From: Coprinellus micaceus
Taxonomy: Eukaryota; Basidiomycota; Agaricomycetes; Agaricales; Psathyrellaceae
NCBI GenBank assembly: GCA_951394405.1
Contig: OX596336.1
Span: 2,790,001 to 2,854,000, forward strand
DNA length: 64,000 bases
Direction of reading: 5' to 3'
Made by a program: the position numbers and the translations under genes
In this document: positions 33,105-47,622 of the stretch, piece after piece
How positions within the stretch are numbered: the stretch's first letter is position 1
Layout of the letters: every line of letters begins with the position of its first letter
The notes under the pieces: model-generated
Told to the model about the DNA's origin: nothing
What the model saw: the letters and a program-made list of their open reading frames with translations, nothing else
Databases searched by the model: none

Positions 33105-36100
33105 TCAGAAGATGTCCTGGTGCGGGCAGTCAGCCGGGAGATGTCCATACGATTCACAGTCCTCGCAGTATGGCTCCGATGACGATGTCGACGACACAGA
33201 AGACACTGACGACTGACGAGACAGCGATGCCGCCTGTGGTCGTTGTCCGCCTGCCGGAGCCTCGTCCTTCAGCAGATCGCAATTGAAAAGATCGTGCCCC
33301 GGCTGTTCACAAATCTCACACCGTCCATCTCTTGGTATCTCGGATGAGCTTACGCTGCTCAGGGATGCGGTACTCGTTGTGCTTGAGCGAAGCTTGTCGG
33401 TCTCGGTTGGTGTCTTGGACGCTTTCTTGTACCGCGCCGTCTTCTCCTTGAGTCGTTCGATCTCTTGCTCAAGCTCATCCTCCCGATAGATCTGGAACCA
33501 GATCAGTCAAATGTTTCCCCGATTACAAGCTTAGACTGTACCTTGGACTCGACCAGGGCCTCCAACTCGCTAATCTCTTTGTTGAGCTAGAACATTCCGT
33601 CAGTCACTGGGGGAACGAACAGCACGGTCACCTACATCATGGATGGTCCTAGCGTGCTTGATGTCCATCTCTGAGAGCTTCTTCCTAAGCTGCTCGAGTT
33701 CAACACCCTGATCCCGGAGCTTCCTCTGCAACGAAACCACGTCATCAGACATATCGGAGCTGCCAAAATTCTCTTCCTGGCTAATGCTCTTATCAAGGTT
33801 CTCCTCCAAGATAGCAACTTCCTGTACAACTGGTGAGATTACATCCCCATCGTTCGAGTCCGATGCCCACCTGGCGAAGTTGTTCTGCTTCAGACTTGAG
33901 CAGTTCGTTCTCAGATTCCAACACCTTGATCCTATGCTGCGCGGAAGAGCTCTCCTTCTGGAGTTCCACAACAATATGCCTGGGGCAGACAATCAGTACC
34001 CGTCTCCCGGTTTGTGGAAAGCAAACTCACTTCATGCCGGCCAACTCGTTCTTCGACCCATCCTTCGACGATGAGGGTGACAATCCCTTCGAGGTATCCA
34101 GAGCTCCGTTTACAACAGGAACGTCGCGAATGCGCTTCTTGAGGTCGCGCAGGTCCCGATCCTTCTCTTCGAGGTCGGTCCGAGTACTCTTCAGAGCTTC
34201 TTCCAAGTCTTCGGTCACGGTCTTGAGCTGGATGGAAAACTACCATGAGAACGGACGCTGGGCCACGAGATATTAGGACACGCACCCTGGCAATCTCTGT
34301 CTGTAGGGTAGTGATTTCCTTGCCTTGGGAAGAGTTATCCTTCTCTTCTAGCTGTCGCTTGAGATTGGCTATCTCCTTCTCATTCTTCTCCCTCTCAGAG
34401 GAGATGCGACGGGTATACTCAACCACCCTGGTCGAAATGTCGCTGTCACCATTCCCTTCAACGAGGTTATCCAAATCCTACCTCGCCAGTCAGTCCCAAC
34501 TCCCAAATCAAAAACAGGAAGTGAGCACTCACCGCCAACTCTGACCTCAACGTCTCCGTCTCCGCCCTCGCACTCTCCAGCGCCATTGTACTTTCCCTCA
34601 ATGCCTCCTCCACCTCCTCAATCTTACTCCTCGCACCCACCTCCGCCCTCGAGATCCTATCCACCTCCTTCCTCCCCTCGCTCAGCTCCTTCCGCATACT
34701 CTCCACCTTCTCCTGACTCCGCTTGATCTGCTCCAGCGCATTAGCCTTCGCCTTCTCCTCGTTCGCCCTAGAATCCTCGATGATCTCCTCCAGCATTGAA
34801 ATGTTCTTCTGCAAGTGCTGCACCTGCTCTCGGAGCGTCTCGTTGTCGATCTCGGCCGCCGACTGTGGAACACCGTTGGCCTTGGGAATGGGGGATGTGG
34901 CATGTGCCGACGTGCTCTGTAACAGAGAGTCGAGGCGGGTTTGGAGGTCGTATCGCTGAGCCTCGATTTCGCTAAGCCGCTCTTCGTATAGAGCGATTGT
35001 TTCCTGTAGTGCAGTCACATCATTAGCCAACCAGTCGTACTCATTGAACGCTGGCTTACCTGTCCCGCAATACGCAGTTCGTCAATCTGCAATCCCAACT
35101 CCTTCCTCTCCTCAGTAAGCGTAAAGGTCACAGAGTCCAAGCCCGACTTTAACTCCTTGATTTCTCCCTCCTTCAGTTTCAACGTTTCATCGGCCCCCTT
35201 CGCCGCCGCCTCCCTCTCCTCGCACGCCTTTTTCAGGCCCTCAACTTCCTTCGAAGCCGACTCCAGCTCTCCCCGGACCCCAGCCAGCTCCTCCTCATCT
35301 TTCACCCTCAATTCCTCCTTGTCCTTTCCCACTTGCTCCAAATCACGCGTTAACGTATCGATCTGTTCCTCCTGCTTCGAATACTTCGTCTTCGAGTCCG
35401 CCAACTCTTCCTGCAACCGTACAATCTGCGTCAACGTCGCCTGATGCACCACCTTGAGCTGCTCAAGCTCTTCATTTTCCTCGGGTGCTGCAGACTCCGC
35501 TAGGGCAGGGGCAGCAAGTACAGGGGGCGGCGCTGGTACTACCGGCTCAACAACAGCAGACTGCTGCGGCGACGTTGCTGCTGCAGATAGCCTGAGCCTC
35601 TCGTTCTCATACTCGAGTGCATCCAGCCTTGATTGCATTCTCGCCACCAAGGAGTTATCTTCCATGGTGGACCGATGTGAAGCACTCGATCCAGGGCGCG
35701 AATACGAGAGCCTCCCGGTAAAGATGGGCCCGTCGGAGGTATCAAGTTCATCGGGAAGCTCTTCGTCCTGTAGACTCCGGCTCCCCTTTGAGAACGGTGA
35801 TGCCGGAGGGGGCATTGATACATTGCTTGGGAGGCGGGCCCGCGGGGTACCTCCAGATGGCCGACCCTTCCCAAACGAGCCCGTGAGCTTGCTTGTCGTG
35901 AGTGGTTTGGGAGTGGCGAAGGGTGACCCAGGTCCACGAGTCGGAGACCCGGTCGCGCGGGACGAAGGGGAGGTTACGAGACGGGGACTCGGTGGTACTC
36001 GTGGTTTCTGGGCGCTCCTCGAGTTGAGGTCTTTAGCTGTGACGTTTACGTACTTTGACGCTCGCGATCCCTCTGTAATCTTGCTCGATAGTCCTGGCGT

Positions 36101-37071
36101 CTTGACTGTGGGAACGGGCTTTGGTCTTGCTGACGGGGTATGTGCCGACGAAATTCGGCTCATTGAGGCAGAGGGCGTTGCACGACCAGCCGCAGGGGTA
36201 ATACGACCATTGGAAAACGAAGCCGAAGGAGTTCGTGACATCGAGTAAGACGTAGAGTATGTCGAGTATGAGGGCGTTACTCTCCCTGACGTAGCAGGTG
36301 TTACGCGCCCAGTGCGAGTGGAAGCGACCGAAGGCGGTCGTGCGCCAGCTCCAACCGTTGGTGCGGAGAGTTTGGAAACGGCCACAAAGACCCCGCATTT
36401 CTCTGGGCACTGAAAGTACTGGATGCTGCAAGGGCATGTCAAACGAATTGCCAGAGAGAACAGGAGGACGCATACCCTCCAACACTCCCATTATTCTTTC
36501 CCTTGCCCACAAAACCGCCACCGAGCTGGACACCAGCCCACTGGCCAGGCTTCCCGTCAATCTCCCCCAAATATCTCAGAACACCTTCAAACCCCAAGGA
36601 CTCGATTCGAACGTTGTCCCCGACTTCAAAGCTCCTCGTCCTGGCTGGACCTGCGCTATACGCATCGGATTGTCGACTTGCCGCACGGCTTGAGGGGCGA
36701 GTAGAGGTGATAGGGGTCTTGACTGGCCCTCTCGCCGGCTGACTGAGCACCGATGAGCTGGAGGCAACCGACGAGGGCCTGCCAGCTACCGATCGTCGTC
36801 CAGATGGGGCAGCAGCGGAAGCAGACTTTGGCGACAAAGACGAAATCGAGGACGTCGACATGGCGGTATTGAGCCTGTGCTGTGCTGGATCGTTCGCCCG
36901 GATAGCATCGGCGAATGCACGCGACATTTCGTTGTTAGCATGGATTGCAGAGGGTGCGGGGACGCCCTGGTAGAGACTGGAGGCGGATCGGGGCCGCCCT
37001 GGGGTGGGTATGCTGCTGGTGCGCCCTGGACCCGGTATTCCCGACTGCCTTGACTTTCCAGGGGTCGCCAT
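33105..37071 (-). CDS. CLIP-170-like microtubule plus-end protein
   Basis: The protein has the CLIP-170 layout: basic Ser/Pro-rich N-terminus, one CAP-Gly domain, long coiled coil, C-terminal zinc knuckles. The CAP-Gly domain (about residues 145-215) shows VGDNVRIESLGFEGVLRYLG, GKPGQWAGVQLG and KNNGSVGG; an intron at 36,475-36,426 then leads to IQYFQCPEKCGVFV. Heptad-rich sequence fills 35,500 down to 33,400 over several exons (Glu/Lys-rich, such as LRVKDEEELAGVRGELESA). The end has CEICEQPGHDLFNC and a final CEDCESYGHLPADCPHQDIF, as in CLIP-170. CAP-Gly binds tubulin and EB1 tails; the knuckles bind dynactin or LIS1 in animals. Exon 1 is 37071-36476; start MATPGKSRQSGIPG. Length is roughly 1,050 residues; the middle exon borders are approximate. 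Confidence 0.88.
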
Positions 37072-37319
37072 ACTTGGTTCGCGGGGGTATATTGGTTTGT
37101 TCAGAGATGAGAGCAGGAGCCAAGGGACATTTCAACGACAATCTCAAAAAGTCGAACTGCCATTTGGAAGTGGTCGTCATGTGACCGCAATCTGTACAAT
37201 TTCCCAGAATATCATGGAATCGCTCGGGGAGGTATGGCATGGCAGTGGGCATGGATTAAGAATGTGATAGGAGCGACGACATGGACCATATCCATAATGG
37301 AGTAATGTACAGCACACGT

Positions 37320-37958
37320 CTAACCGCGCTTCTTGGACACACCAACGGTCTTGCCGCGACGACCTGTAACAAAGCATCAGCACTACTCCAAGGCCCCAGA
37401 GATGCGCCAGATATTCACCCGTCGTCTTGGTGTGCTGTCCACGGACTCGGAGGCCCCAGAAGTGACGCAGACCGCGGTGGGCACGGATCTTCTTCAGACG
37501 CTCGAGATCGTCACGGAGCTTCGAGTCGACACCGTTGGAGAGGATCTGGTAGTTTTTGCCGTCAACGATATCCTTCTGTCTGTTGAGGAACCAGGTGGGG
37601 ATTTTGAATTGGGTGGGGTTTTGGATGATGGTGACGAGACGCTCGAGCTCATCGGGGTTGAGGTCACCGGCACTAAGCACTGTGAGTCCGCCAAGCCTCC
37701 CGCTGAATCCAGACAAATTGGGCGCACCGCTTGTTGAGGTCAACGTCGGCCTTCTTGCAGACGATGTTGGAGTAGCGGCGACCAACACCCTTGATCTCGG
37801 TCAAGGCGTACATGATCTTGCGCTTTCCATCAACGTTGGTGTTGAGGAGACGCAAGATATGCTACGGGTTCCATAGTTCAGCCTTCAGAGACGCGTGTGA
37901 GGAGGGGGACATTTCGTACTTGGAACTGCTGGTGGGCTTCGGGGACGACGAGAGACAT
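37320..37958 (-). CDS. RPS18: 40S ribosomal protein S18 (uS13)
   Basis: A small-subunit ribosomal protein in the 40S head. Conserved blocks are [73 protein letters not shown] and the C-terminal [14 protein letters not shown]. Exons: 37958-37920, 37861-37728, 37672-37419 and 37363-37320, 156 residues, exactly the family length. A further intron probably lies in the 5' UTR. Confidence 0.97.
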
Positions 37959-37968
37959 GGTGAAGAAC

Positions 37969-38098
37969 CTGTTCCCATCGAAATGCGGTCAGTGGTCATC
38001 CAAACGTTTTTCGGGGGCATCCATCTCCAAATCGCCCGTCCGTCGTCCGTCCTGGCTCCAACCGACATGACCTGGGCCGCAGAAACGCATATACTCAC
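37969..38098 (-). promoter_or_regulatory. Probable 5' UTR intron of RPS18
   Basis: On the minus strand a strong donor (GTGAGTATATG, from 38,098) and an acceptor (GGGAACAG, ending 37,969) frame 130 bp. The acceptor is 10 nt before the ATG. Such leader introns are common in fungal ribosomal protein genes. Confidence 0.6.
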
Positions 38099-38242
38099 CG
38101 TTTGGGGACGTTGAACCGTGCGTGGAGGGTCTCGAGGTCGACGATCGACGCTGTGCGCTGCGAGCTCTTTTTTCGGGGCCTTTTCGGTGCCAATGCCGGG
38201 CCTTCACACAGATTTGATGCAGGACGTCTCGACAATAATAAT

Positions 38243-41610
<3,368 letters not shown>

Positions 41611-41705
41611 TTCCACTGACTCGAGGAGGTCACGCAGAGAGGGCGACACGTGATGTTCAGTCCCAGTCCAATTGAATTGATTTTCGCAGCCTTGGACCGA
41701 CCGCA
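41611..41705. promoter_or_regulatory. Divergent promoter, ALA1 / bL34m
   Basis: Only 95 bp lie between the most upstream ALA1 ATG and the bL34m ATG (149 bp if ALA1 starts at 41,556). Both genes must be driven from here. Leaders are short, so the exact transcription start of ALA1 decides whether the presequence is included. Confidence 0.5.
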
Positions 41706-42062
41706 ATGCCTCGCATCACCCAGCTGCTCGCCCGCCTCCCCCGCCTCGTCCCCGCCGCCCTCTCCTCGACGACGTCCAGGGCCCTCCCAAGATGCCCCCC
41801 ACGGCCCCTCGCCACGATGTACAGCGCCTTCTCGCCGTTCAAGGCCCTCGCCATCACGCGCCCCGCCATTAGCACCCTCTCCGCATCCCCCGTCCTCGGC
41901 GCCGTGCTCCAGGCTCGGTTCGTCCAGAAGGGCGTCGAATACCAACCATCCCAGAGGAAGCGCAAGCGCAAGCATGGCTTCCTTGCACGCAAGAAAACAG
42001 TCGGCGGTCGCAACGTGCTGGCACGCCGTCGCGCCAAGGGTCGCAGGTACCTCTCCCACTGA
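41706..42062 (+). CDS. MRPL34: Mitochondrial large ribosomal subunit protein bL34m
   Basis: A component of the mitochondrial 54S subunit. The last 46 residues are the bacterial L34 fold: [20 protein letters not shown] and [18 protein letters not shown], almost unchanged from other organisms. The first 70 residues are rich in Arg, Ala, Ser and Pro and lack acidic residues ([20 protein letters not shown]), as a mitochondrial presequence should. One exon, 118 residues. It converges with the CLASP-like gene, 200 bp between stops. Confidence 0.93.
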   Translation: MPRITQLLARLPRLVPAALSSTTSRALPRCPPRPLATMYSAFSPFKALAITRPAISTLSASPVLGAVLQARFVQKGVEYQPSQRKRKRKHGFLARKKTVGGRNVLARRRAKGRRYLSH

Positions 42063-42262
42063 GCCGACAGTGCGTTCAATCTCTCCTCCATTCCAACCCC
42101 AGCTCAACAACCGACAGCCATTTTATTCTTTAGAACGCACCGCGCTAGTGTATATTATTCATAATCCTCCCAATACCCGTCCAACATGCCCCTGCCCAGA
42201 ATGACATTGTATCGGTCACCCGTGCAACTACGCGACTGAGACCGGATCAAAACTCTAGACTA

Positions 42263-44596
42263 CTACAACGAAAACAACTGTGCTGCGAGCGCCCCCGAGT
42301 CCTTCTCGCCATTCACGTACGTGTACGGCGGAGAAACTGGAGAGGATGGGGAGAACTCAAACCCCTGCTGGATGGAACTGAGGAGCGCTGAAATCGGGGT
42401 TTTGGCGTTGCCCCAGTTCAGGCTCTTGACTTCAGGGTGGAGAGGAGTGGCGTAAACATCTAGGTCCTTGAGATCATCGTCCATTCCAGTGATAATGACC
42501 TCGGGACTGATGAAGGGTGGTGCATGAACATGTGCTGGCTCAAGGACTGCTTCGGGCTCGGGCTTAGCGACTACCTCGGCTTCGACCTCCTCTTCAGCCT
42601 GTTCCTCATCGTCTGCAATATCCATACCCCCCTCTTTTGCCTCCTCCTCGGCCGCTGCAGGCTCAGGCGCAACAGCAGGCTCGGGCACAGGCCCTTCCTG
42701 GACCTCCGGCGTCTTGACTCTGTCAATGTCGTCATTAACGACTGGTTCGGGGAGCGGGATGTCTACAGGTTCAGGGGAGGGAGGGAGAGGCACCTTCGCT
42801 GCCTTTTCTGGAGCAACTGTGGCCCCAACCCGCTTCTTCACAATACCCTTGGCATCGACACCCTGCCGCATGATGTTGGCCTTCGACGACTTGCCCAGAA
42901 CGCCCGTAGACGTAGAGTTCGAAACACCTTTTGAGGCCTGTCGGGTTGGCACAAAGCCAGGTTTCTTCTGAACGCTCAGCGACTTGACTTTGGCGAGCTG
43001 TGACGCCGTCGGCTGCGACAACCCTCCATGCACCCTGGGAGGCCGCTTCACAGGCTCCGCAGGGGCACTCGAGGCAGCGGTAGTGGTAGATGAAGAGGCC
43101 ACCGTCCTGCTCGGTTTGACAGGCGCGGCGGGTGCACTCACAAGGGGCTTGCCGTCCGCCCTCGTCTTTGGGGGAGGCATAGCCCTACTCGCCGCCGCGC
43201 CGGCAGTGCTCTTCGTCACCAGATTAGAACTCGATGAGGGCTTGAATGATCGGGTTTGCTGAGGCGCAGGCCGCAACGTTGCGACATGGCCCTGCTGTGA
43301 AGCCGGGCGATTGGTGGGTTGTGTGTGGGCCACAGGGCCTGTGGACTGGGAGGAGCTAGGGAGAGGTACGCGACGCGGACCGGATGAAGTAAGAGAAGAA
43401 GAGGTGCTAGTCGTCAGGGCTGGGCGAGAGAGGGGGCGCTGCGGGCCTGTCGTTGAAGAAGAGGATGTTGGGAGGACACGGGTACGAATGGGCTGCTTGC
43501 CAGCTTCAGCAGAGGACGAGAGCACTCTAGAAGGACCCGTGGTGGGCCCAGCGGTTCTCGTCAATGCTTGTCTCGACGATTCGGGCCTCGAGGCGGTGAC
43601 CGCGGCCTTTTCGGGGGCTTGGGAGCGGGCGGGTCTGGAGGCACCAAGAGAGGACGTCGGTCGAACCTCAGTTCGGGAAGGTCCTCGTTCGCGTTCAGAG
43701 GTATTACTCGAAGCTGAAGCCGTCCTAGAATGGGTTGGTCGCTTCGCCTTCTCCGCGTGGCTTGACGCCGCTGCTATGGAAGCAACAGACTTCATCTTCG
43801 GTAGGGTCTTGCTGGAACCCTGGTTCACTGGGGCGGTTGTCGCCTTGATGTCGAGGTACTTGCGAATAGTGGGAGTTAGAGGCGCTGTAAACCTACATGA
43901 TACGTCAGAGTAATGTACGACCAAAGATGGGCTGCAGACGTACTTGTCGACCCGGGAAGGAAGCAAAAGTTTATATGCGCCAAAGATATCTCGTCCGACC
44001 TTGCGCACATCAGGGTTGGCATCCTTCGCTGCCTTGCGGATGATAGATTCAACCTCATTTGCACGCCTCTCTGTTTCAATGTCAGGAGGGTTGCAGCACC
44101 TGAGGTAGGCCAAGGTCGCCTCAGCGGAAACGAGCCTCATCGTGGCAGACTTTTCTTGAAGATGGTTGAGGAAGTAGGGGAGAAGGGAAACCGAGTGGGT
44201 GACATCGATGATGCGAAGGATACACACTTTGGTTCGGGTTATGACGACCTTGTTTGTCCTTCCGGTGAGTGTCATGAGCGTCGGGAAGAATGTAGGGATG
44301 AGCGGTTCAAAGTCTGCATCGCATACGGTCGCCACTGCATCGATGAGGTCGAGAGCGGCGGACGAGAGTCGGGTGCGTTCTGAGAGAAGAGCAGTGTTTA
44401 TGGGAGAGTAGAAGGACTTGACGACTTGGACAATCTCAGCGGTGTCTGGGTTGTCGAGGTTCTGGCAGCAATTCTTGAGAGCTGTAAAGCCCTTTGCGAT
44501 GCGTTCCCAGGTGTCTTCTGTCTCTGGCGCTGAAATATCCGCTCTATGTTTTCCTGCTACAGAGTCCATCTGGTCCAAGTGAGTGGCAATGCGCAT
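42263..44596 (-). CDS. CLASP-N/TOG domain protein
   Basis: The N-terminal 220 residues look like a CLASP N-terminal TOG domain, built of HEAT repeats that bind tubulin: TWERIAKGFTALKNCCQNLD, LIDAVATVCDADFEPLIPTF, LLPYFLNHLQEKSATMRLVS and AAKDANPDVRKVGRDIFGAY. The remainder is Ser/Pro/Ala-rich and basic, then acidic near the end, probably disordered and microtubule-binding. Exons: 44596-43944 and 43892-42263, 760 residues. The 51-bp intron is a multiple of three without stop. Start may be MRIATHLDQ (44,596) or MDSVAGKHRA (44,569), since a donor-like gtatgt lies just upstream. It is shorter than metazoan CLASPs, which have several TOG domains. Confidence 0.78.
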   Translation of the reverse strand: MRIATHLDQMDSVAGKHRADISAPETEDTWERIAKGFTALKNCCQNLDNPDTAEIVQVVKSFYSPINTALLSERTRLSSAALDLIDAVATVCDADFEPLIPTFFPTLMTLTGRTNKVVITRTKVCILRIIDVTHSVSLLPYFLNHLQEKSATMRLVSAEATLAYLRCCNPPDIETERRANEVESIIRKAAKDANPDVRKVGRDIFGAYKLLLPSRVDKYVCSPSLVVHYSDVSCRFTAPLTPTIRKYLDIKATTAPVNQGSSKTLPKMKSVASIAAASSHAEKAKRPTHSRTASASSNTSERERGPSRTEVRPTSSLGASRPARSQAPEKAAVTASRPESSRQALTRTAGPTTGPSRVLSSSAEAGKQPIRTRVLPTSSSSTTGPQRPLSRPALTTSTSSSLTSSGPRRVPLPSSSQSTGPVAHTQPTNRPASQQGHVATLRPAPQQTRSFKPSSSSNLVTKSTAGAAASRAMPPPKTRADGKPLVSAPAAPVKPSRTVASSSTTTAASSAPAEPVKRPPRVHGGLSQPTASQLAKVKSLSVQKKPGFVPTRQASKGVSNSTSTGVLGKSSKANIMRQGVDAKGIVKKRVGATVAPEKAAKVPLPPSPEPVDIPLPEPVVNDDIDRVKTPEVQEGPVPEPAVAPEPAAAEEEAKEGGMDIADDEEQAEEEVEAEVVAKPEPEAVLEPAHVHAPPFISPEVIITGMDDDLKDLDVYATPLHPEVKSLNWGNAKTPISALLSSIQQGFEFSPSSPVSPPYTYVNGEKDSGALAAQLFSL

Positions 44597-44742
44597 GGTG
44601 GTCTGGCGCCCGACATACCTAGATGGTCGTGGAGGAAGGAGAACAACGTGTTGGGACTTGGTCCAATCCGAGCATTGAACCGAAGGTCACGTGTGCGCGA
44701 AGCGCATCAATTACAGGAACAGGGGTATCTACACACGGCGCG

Positions 44743-46110
44743 CTAACGGAATACTCTGCCTATTTTTTCGTGCACAAAGTTGAATGGGTGCTCCCAAGGT
44801 GAATGGTTGTCTCCGTCATCCCAGCCCTCGCTCGGACTATACACCCTCAAGCCATTGATCGCCCAGTACGCGTCGCGGAACTTTTCAGGGTTTCGGTCGA
44901 CGTCTGAAGAAGGGTTAGCGCCGCAGACCGACAGTAGAAACAGCCAGAGACCCACATTCATCGCACGAAACAATTGGGCATCCAGAACCAACAAATGTCG
45001 CCCCAGCCCAGTCGCCCTAGAGATATCGTTAACCAATATCGCGCAGAACAAATTTAGCAACCCCTTACGCAGAATGTGAGATCGAATATCATCTGGTGCG
45101 CGTCAAAGTGCGACGGGTAATCGCACCCCCCATACGAGAACGAGGCTTCAGGTTGGCCCCATTCCTTTTCTACCGAGAGATCTGGGGAGGCCCACCTCAG
45201 CGAATGCGGGAGCGATGGATCGTCTCGAGCCCAGAACCACACTTTGATTCCACTCTTATCGTCGCGTTGCATCACAAACCAGCCTCCGCCTTTCCTATTG
45301 AAATTGGGGCCATAAGAATCATCTCCCGAGAAACGCGTCCCACATCCTTGGTTGGAGTTCGCCGCGACGTCGCAGTTCTCAGAAGTCCCCGTCCTGGCCA
45401 TCCAGTTTCGTCAGTCCAGTTATCTGGCCAGAGAGAAAAGTGAAGCAACCATACCCTTTTTGGTTCCTATATTCCATCATCATACATCCCGCAGAGGTGT
45501 GGAGTGTGGCCGCATTGCGATCGTTGAGATTAACACCTATGTCGAACAATGAGCAATTGGAAGCGTCACACTAGAAACCAGGACAGGGTAAATGATTACG
45601 ATGTACCCTCAATAATATCAATCTCTCCACCGATAGGCCAGGGGCCTTTGGCGCTCAAAGTCCACCAGGCCGGCCAAGTGCCACATCCCTCAGGCATGTG
45701 AGAAAGGTCCAAGACCATAAGCACCGCATCGTACGCCGCGTTCGACCGAATCCTGACGCTGTCCCTGCCGCGGCTGTCGATATCCACCATTGAGAAATCG
45801 TCTGCCTTCATGAAGAACTGGTTATCTTGCACTATTGCATGGTTCATTAGCATCTAGATCGTGTGCGGCGTACAAAGCCCGAGGAGGGGATGCACTCACC
45901 AAAGGACAAGTTCTTCGCAATCGCAGCGTTTCGGTCAACGTAATTCACTCGGCCATGTGTAGGATCCTGGAACGTCTCCCAGGTCCACCCTTTGAAAAAG
46001 TCCTCCCCGACGAACGAATCCTTGAGATGATACTTGTTCGCGTCTGCCCTTCCTAGGTAAAGCAGGAACAGGCTGATGTACCCAAAGTAGATTCTGCTGA
46101 TGGTGCGCAT
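44743..46110 (-). CDS. Glycoside hydrolase family 16, endo-beta-1,3(4)-glucanase type
   Basis: A secreted or wall-bound enzyme acting on beta-1,3 or beta-1,3/1,4-glucans. The hydrophobic N-terminus (IYFGYISLFLLYLGRADA) is a signal peptide or anchor. The catalytic motif is GGEIDIIEGT, with the two Glu and the central Asp of GH16. Other family blocks are TWPAWWTLSAKGPWPIGGE, NRKGGGWFVMQR, GIKVWFWARDD, FDAHQMIFDLTFCGDWAG and GCPIVSCDEYV. Several introns are visible, for example from 45,899 down to the acceptor before VQDNQFFMK, and two between 45,060 and 44,910. Protein length about 330 residues. The donor of exon 1 follows NLSF. It is divergent from the Mid2-like gene. Confidence 0.9.
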
Positions 46111-46542
46111 GTCGACTGTTGACGTCGATGAGGTCGGAGGTCACAAGGGGGCTTCTAGAGAGGAAAGAGGGCGACATTTCAGGGGGAAGGTTTTAGGTGC
46201 CACTCCTGTCCTAGTCCCATTCTAACCAGCGCTGTCAGGCCGCCACGCATAAATGTCGAACCCCCATCGATCGCCCTGGATGGTTTCCCAACGACCCAGG
46301 AGGACGGATGGAGTGGCAACGAATCAAATCTATCTTTACCTGTCTGGAGAAGCCAAGAGACTTACGACAACCACCGAGTATACACTCCAGCTTCTGTTAT
46401 GTGAAGCTACTGCACGAAAAGAGGTTACTCTGCCTTCCAGGCCCCATGACCAAATGGAATCAAACCCACCTAATAAACCCGACGAACCGTCGCCATTCTT
46501 TCCCCAGGTCTTTCTGACTTCCCTCCAGCGTCAATCATCAAG
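46111..46542. other. Divergent intergenic region, GH16 / Mid2-like
   Basis: 432 bp between two divergent start codons. It should contain both promoters. I see no repeat, element or clear TATA box. Confidence 0.4.
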
Positions 46543-47358
46543 ATGGTCAGGCTCACCTCCCTCGCCGCCGTTCTCGCGCTGGGGTCCGCATTAGCGGTGG
46601 CCCAAGAGACAACCCCTCCGCCCCTCAACACGAACACCGGGTCTGGTGCAAGAACATCCACCCACACCACGATCACCCTCCGGCCCAGTGGATCGGTAAC
46701 CACCACCTCAGGGATCGCTGGCTTCACCGGCGCAGGAGGCTACGTCTCGCGCTACCCCGTCCGTGTCACCTCCAACGGCGTTGTTTATATCTCCACGGCC
46801 ACAATCACCCTGATCCCCGCGACCAACCGCCCCTCCGTAACTGGCCTCCCCGTCAACACCCTCAGCAGCAGCAGCAGTGGCAGCGGCACCAACCGTGGCG
46901 CGATCGCTGGTGGGGTTATCGGGGCATGCGCAGTCATTATCGCCGTCGTCGCGACGATGCTCTGGTTCAGACGGCGCTCACCCGCCCACTGGAAAGCCAA
47001 GACGCGCGGGTGGAGAAACATCGGAGGCGCTGCTGGGGCGGGTAGCGGAAAACCGCCTCTTCTGCCCACAGCCAACGAGTCGCATCGCGACTTTGGAAAT
47101 GCCGAGCCCAAATTCCCCGAGTTCAAGCGTCCAATTCCTGCCCATTCTGTCACGGACTTGCAGAAGGAGAACCCATTCAGAGACCCAGTCGAGGCGCCTC
47201 CCCCAGCGCTGTACATTAGGGAACACCGACAACCCGTGCACGATCCATTTGCAGACCCACCGGCTAGTCCAAGCAGCCCGACGGGTCCAACCACCCGGCC
47301 CAGTCACCACCGAGCCACCTCCTCGGTCAACCCACTTTTGACGCCAAGGGAGGTTTGA
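46543..47358 (+). CDS. Mid2-like single-pass membrane protein, possible wall sensor
   Basis: I recognise the architecture but not a family. A signal peptide (MVRLTSLAAVLALGSALAVA) is followed by a Ser/Thr/Pro-rich ectodomain likely to be O-mannosylated, a Ser/Gly run (LSSSSSGSGTNRGA), one membrane helix (IAGGVIGACAVIIAVVATML) with the stop-transfer sequence WFRRR, and a cytoplasmic tail of about 125 residues. The tail has ENPFRDP and HDPFADPP, and NPF is a known endocytic sorting motif. Yeast Mid2/Wsc sensors share this plan. One exon, 271 residues. Confidence 0.75.
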   Translation: MVRLTSLAAVLALGSALAVAQETTPPPLNTNTGSGARTSTHTTITLRPSGSVTTTSGIAGFTGAGGYVSRYPVRVTSNGVVYISTATITLIPATNRPSVTGLPVNTLSSSSSGSGTNRGAIAGGVIGACAVIIAVVATMLWFRRRSPAHWKAKTRGWRNIGGAAGAGSGKPPLLPTANESHRDFGNAEPKFPEFKRPIPAHSVTDLQKENPFRDPVEAPPPALYIREHRQPVHDPFADPPASPSSPTGPTTRPSHHRATSSVNPLLTPREV

Positions 47359-47622
47359 GAAGAGAGTGCTCCGAGAGGGGGGACCAAATTGGACCCCAAG
47401 AGGTGTGCGGGTTCAGCTTTGCCGTTCCACAAGTATACTGAGACGGCCTGTAGCAGGACGAGAGTCGTATAGTGTGGACATAGGTCCGCCCATGAAATTC
47501 ATGTATATTAGTTATGATCATGACCTACGGAATGTCATTTTATCAGCCTTCGTCGTATCGCGCGATTACAGTAGCGTTCTTGGAACGTCGATTCGTAAGG
47601 TCAGCAATGTCGAAGCTTGCGT

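Noticed and set aside
35454..36248. 264-codon plus-strand frame
   Set aside because: Antisense shadow of the CLIP-170-like coding exon.
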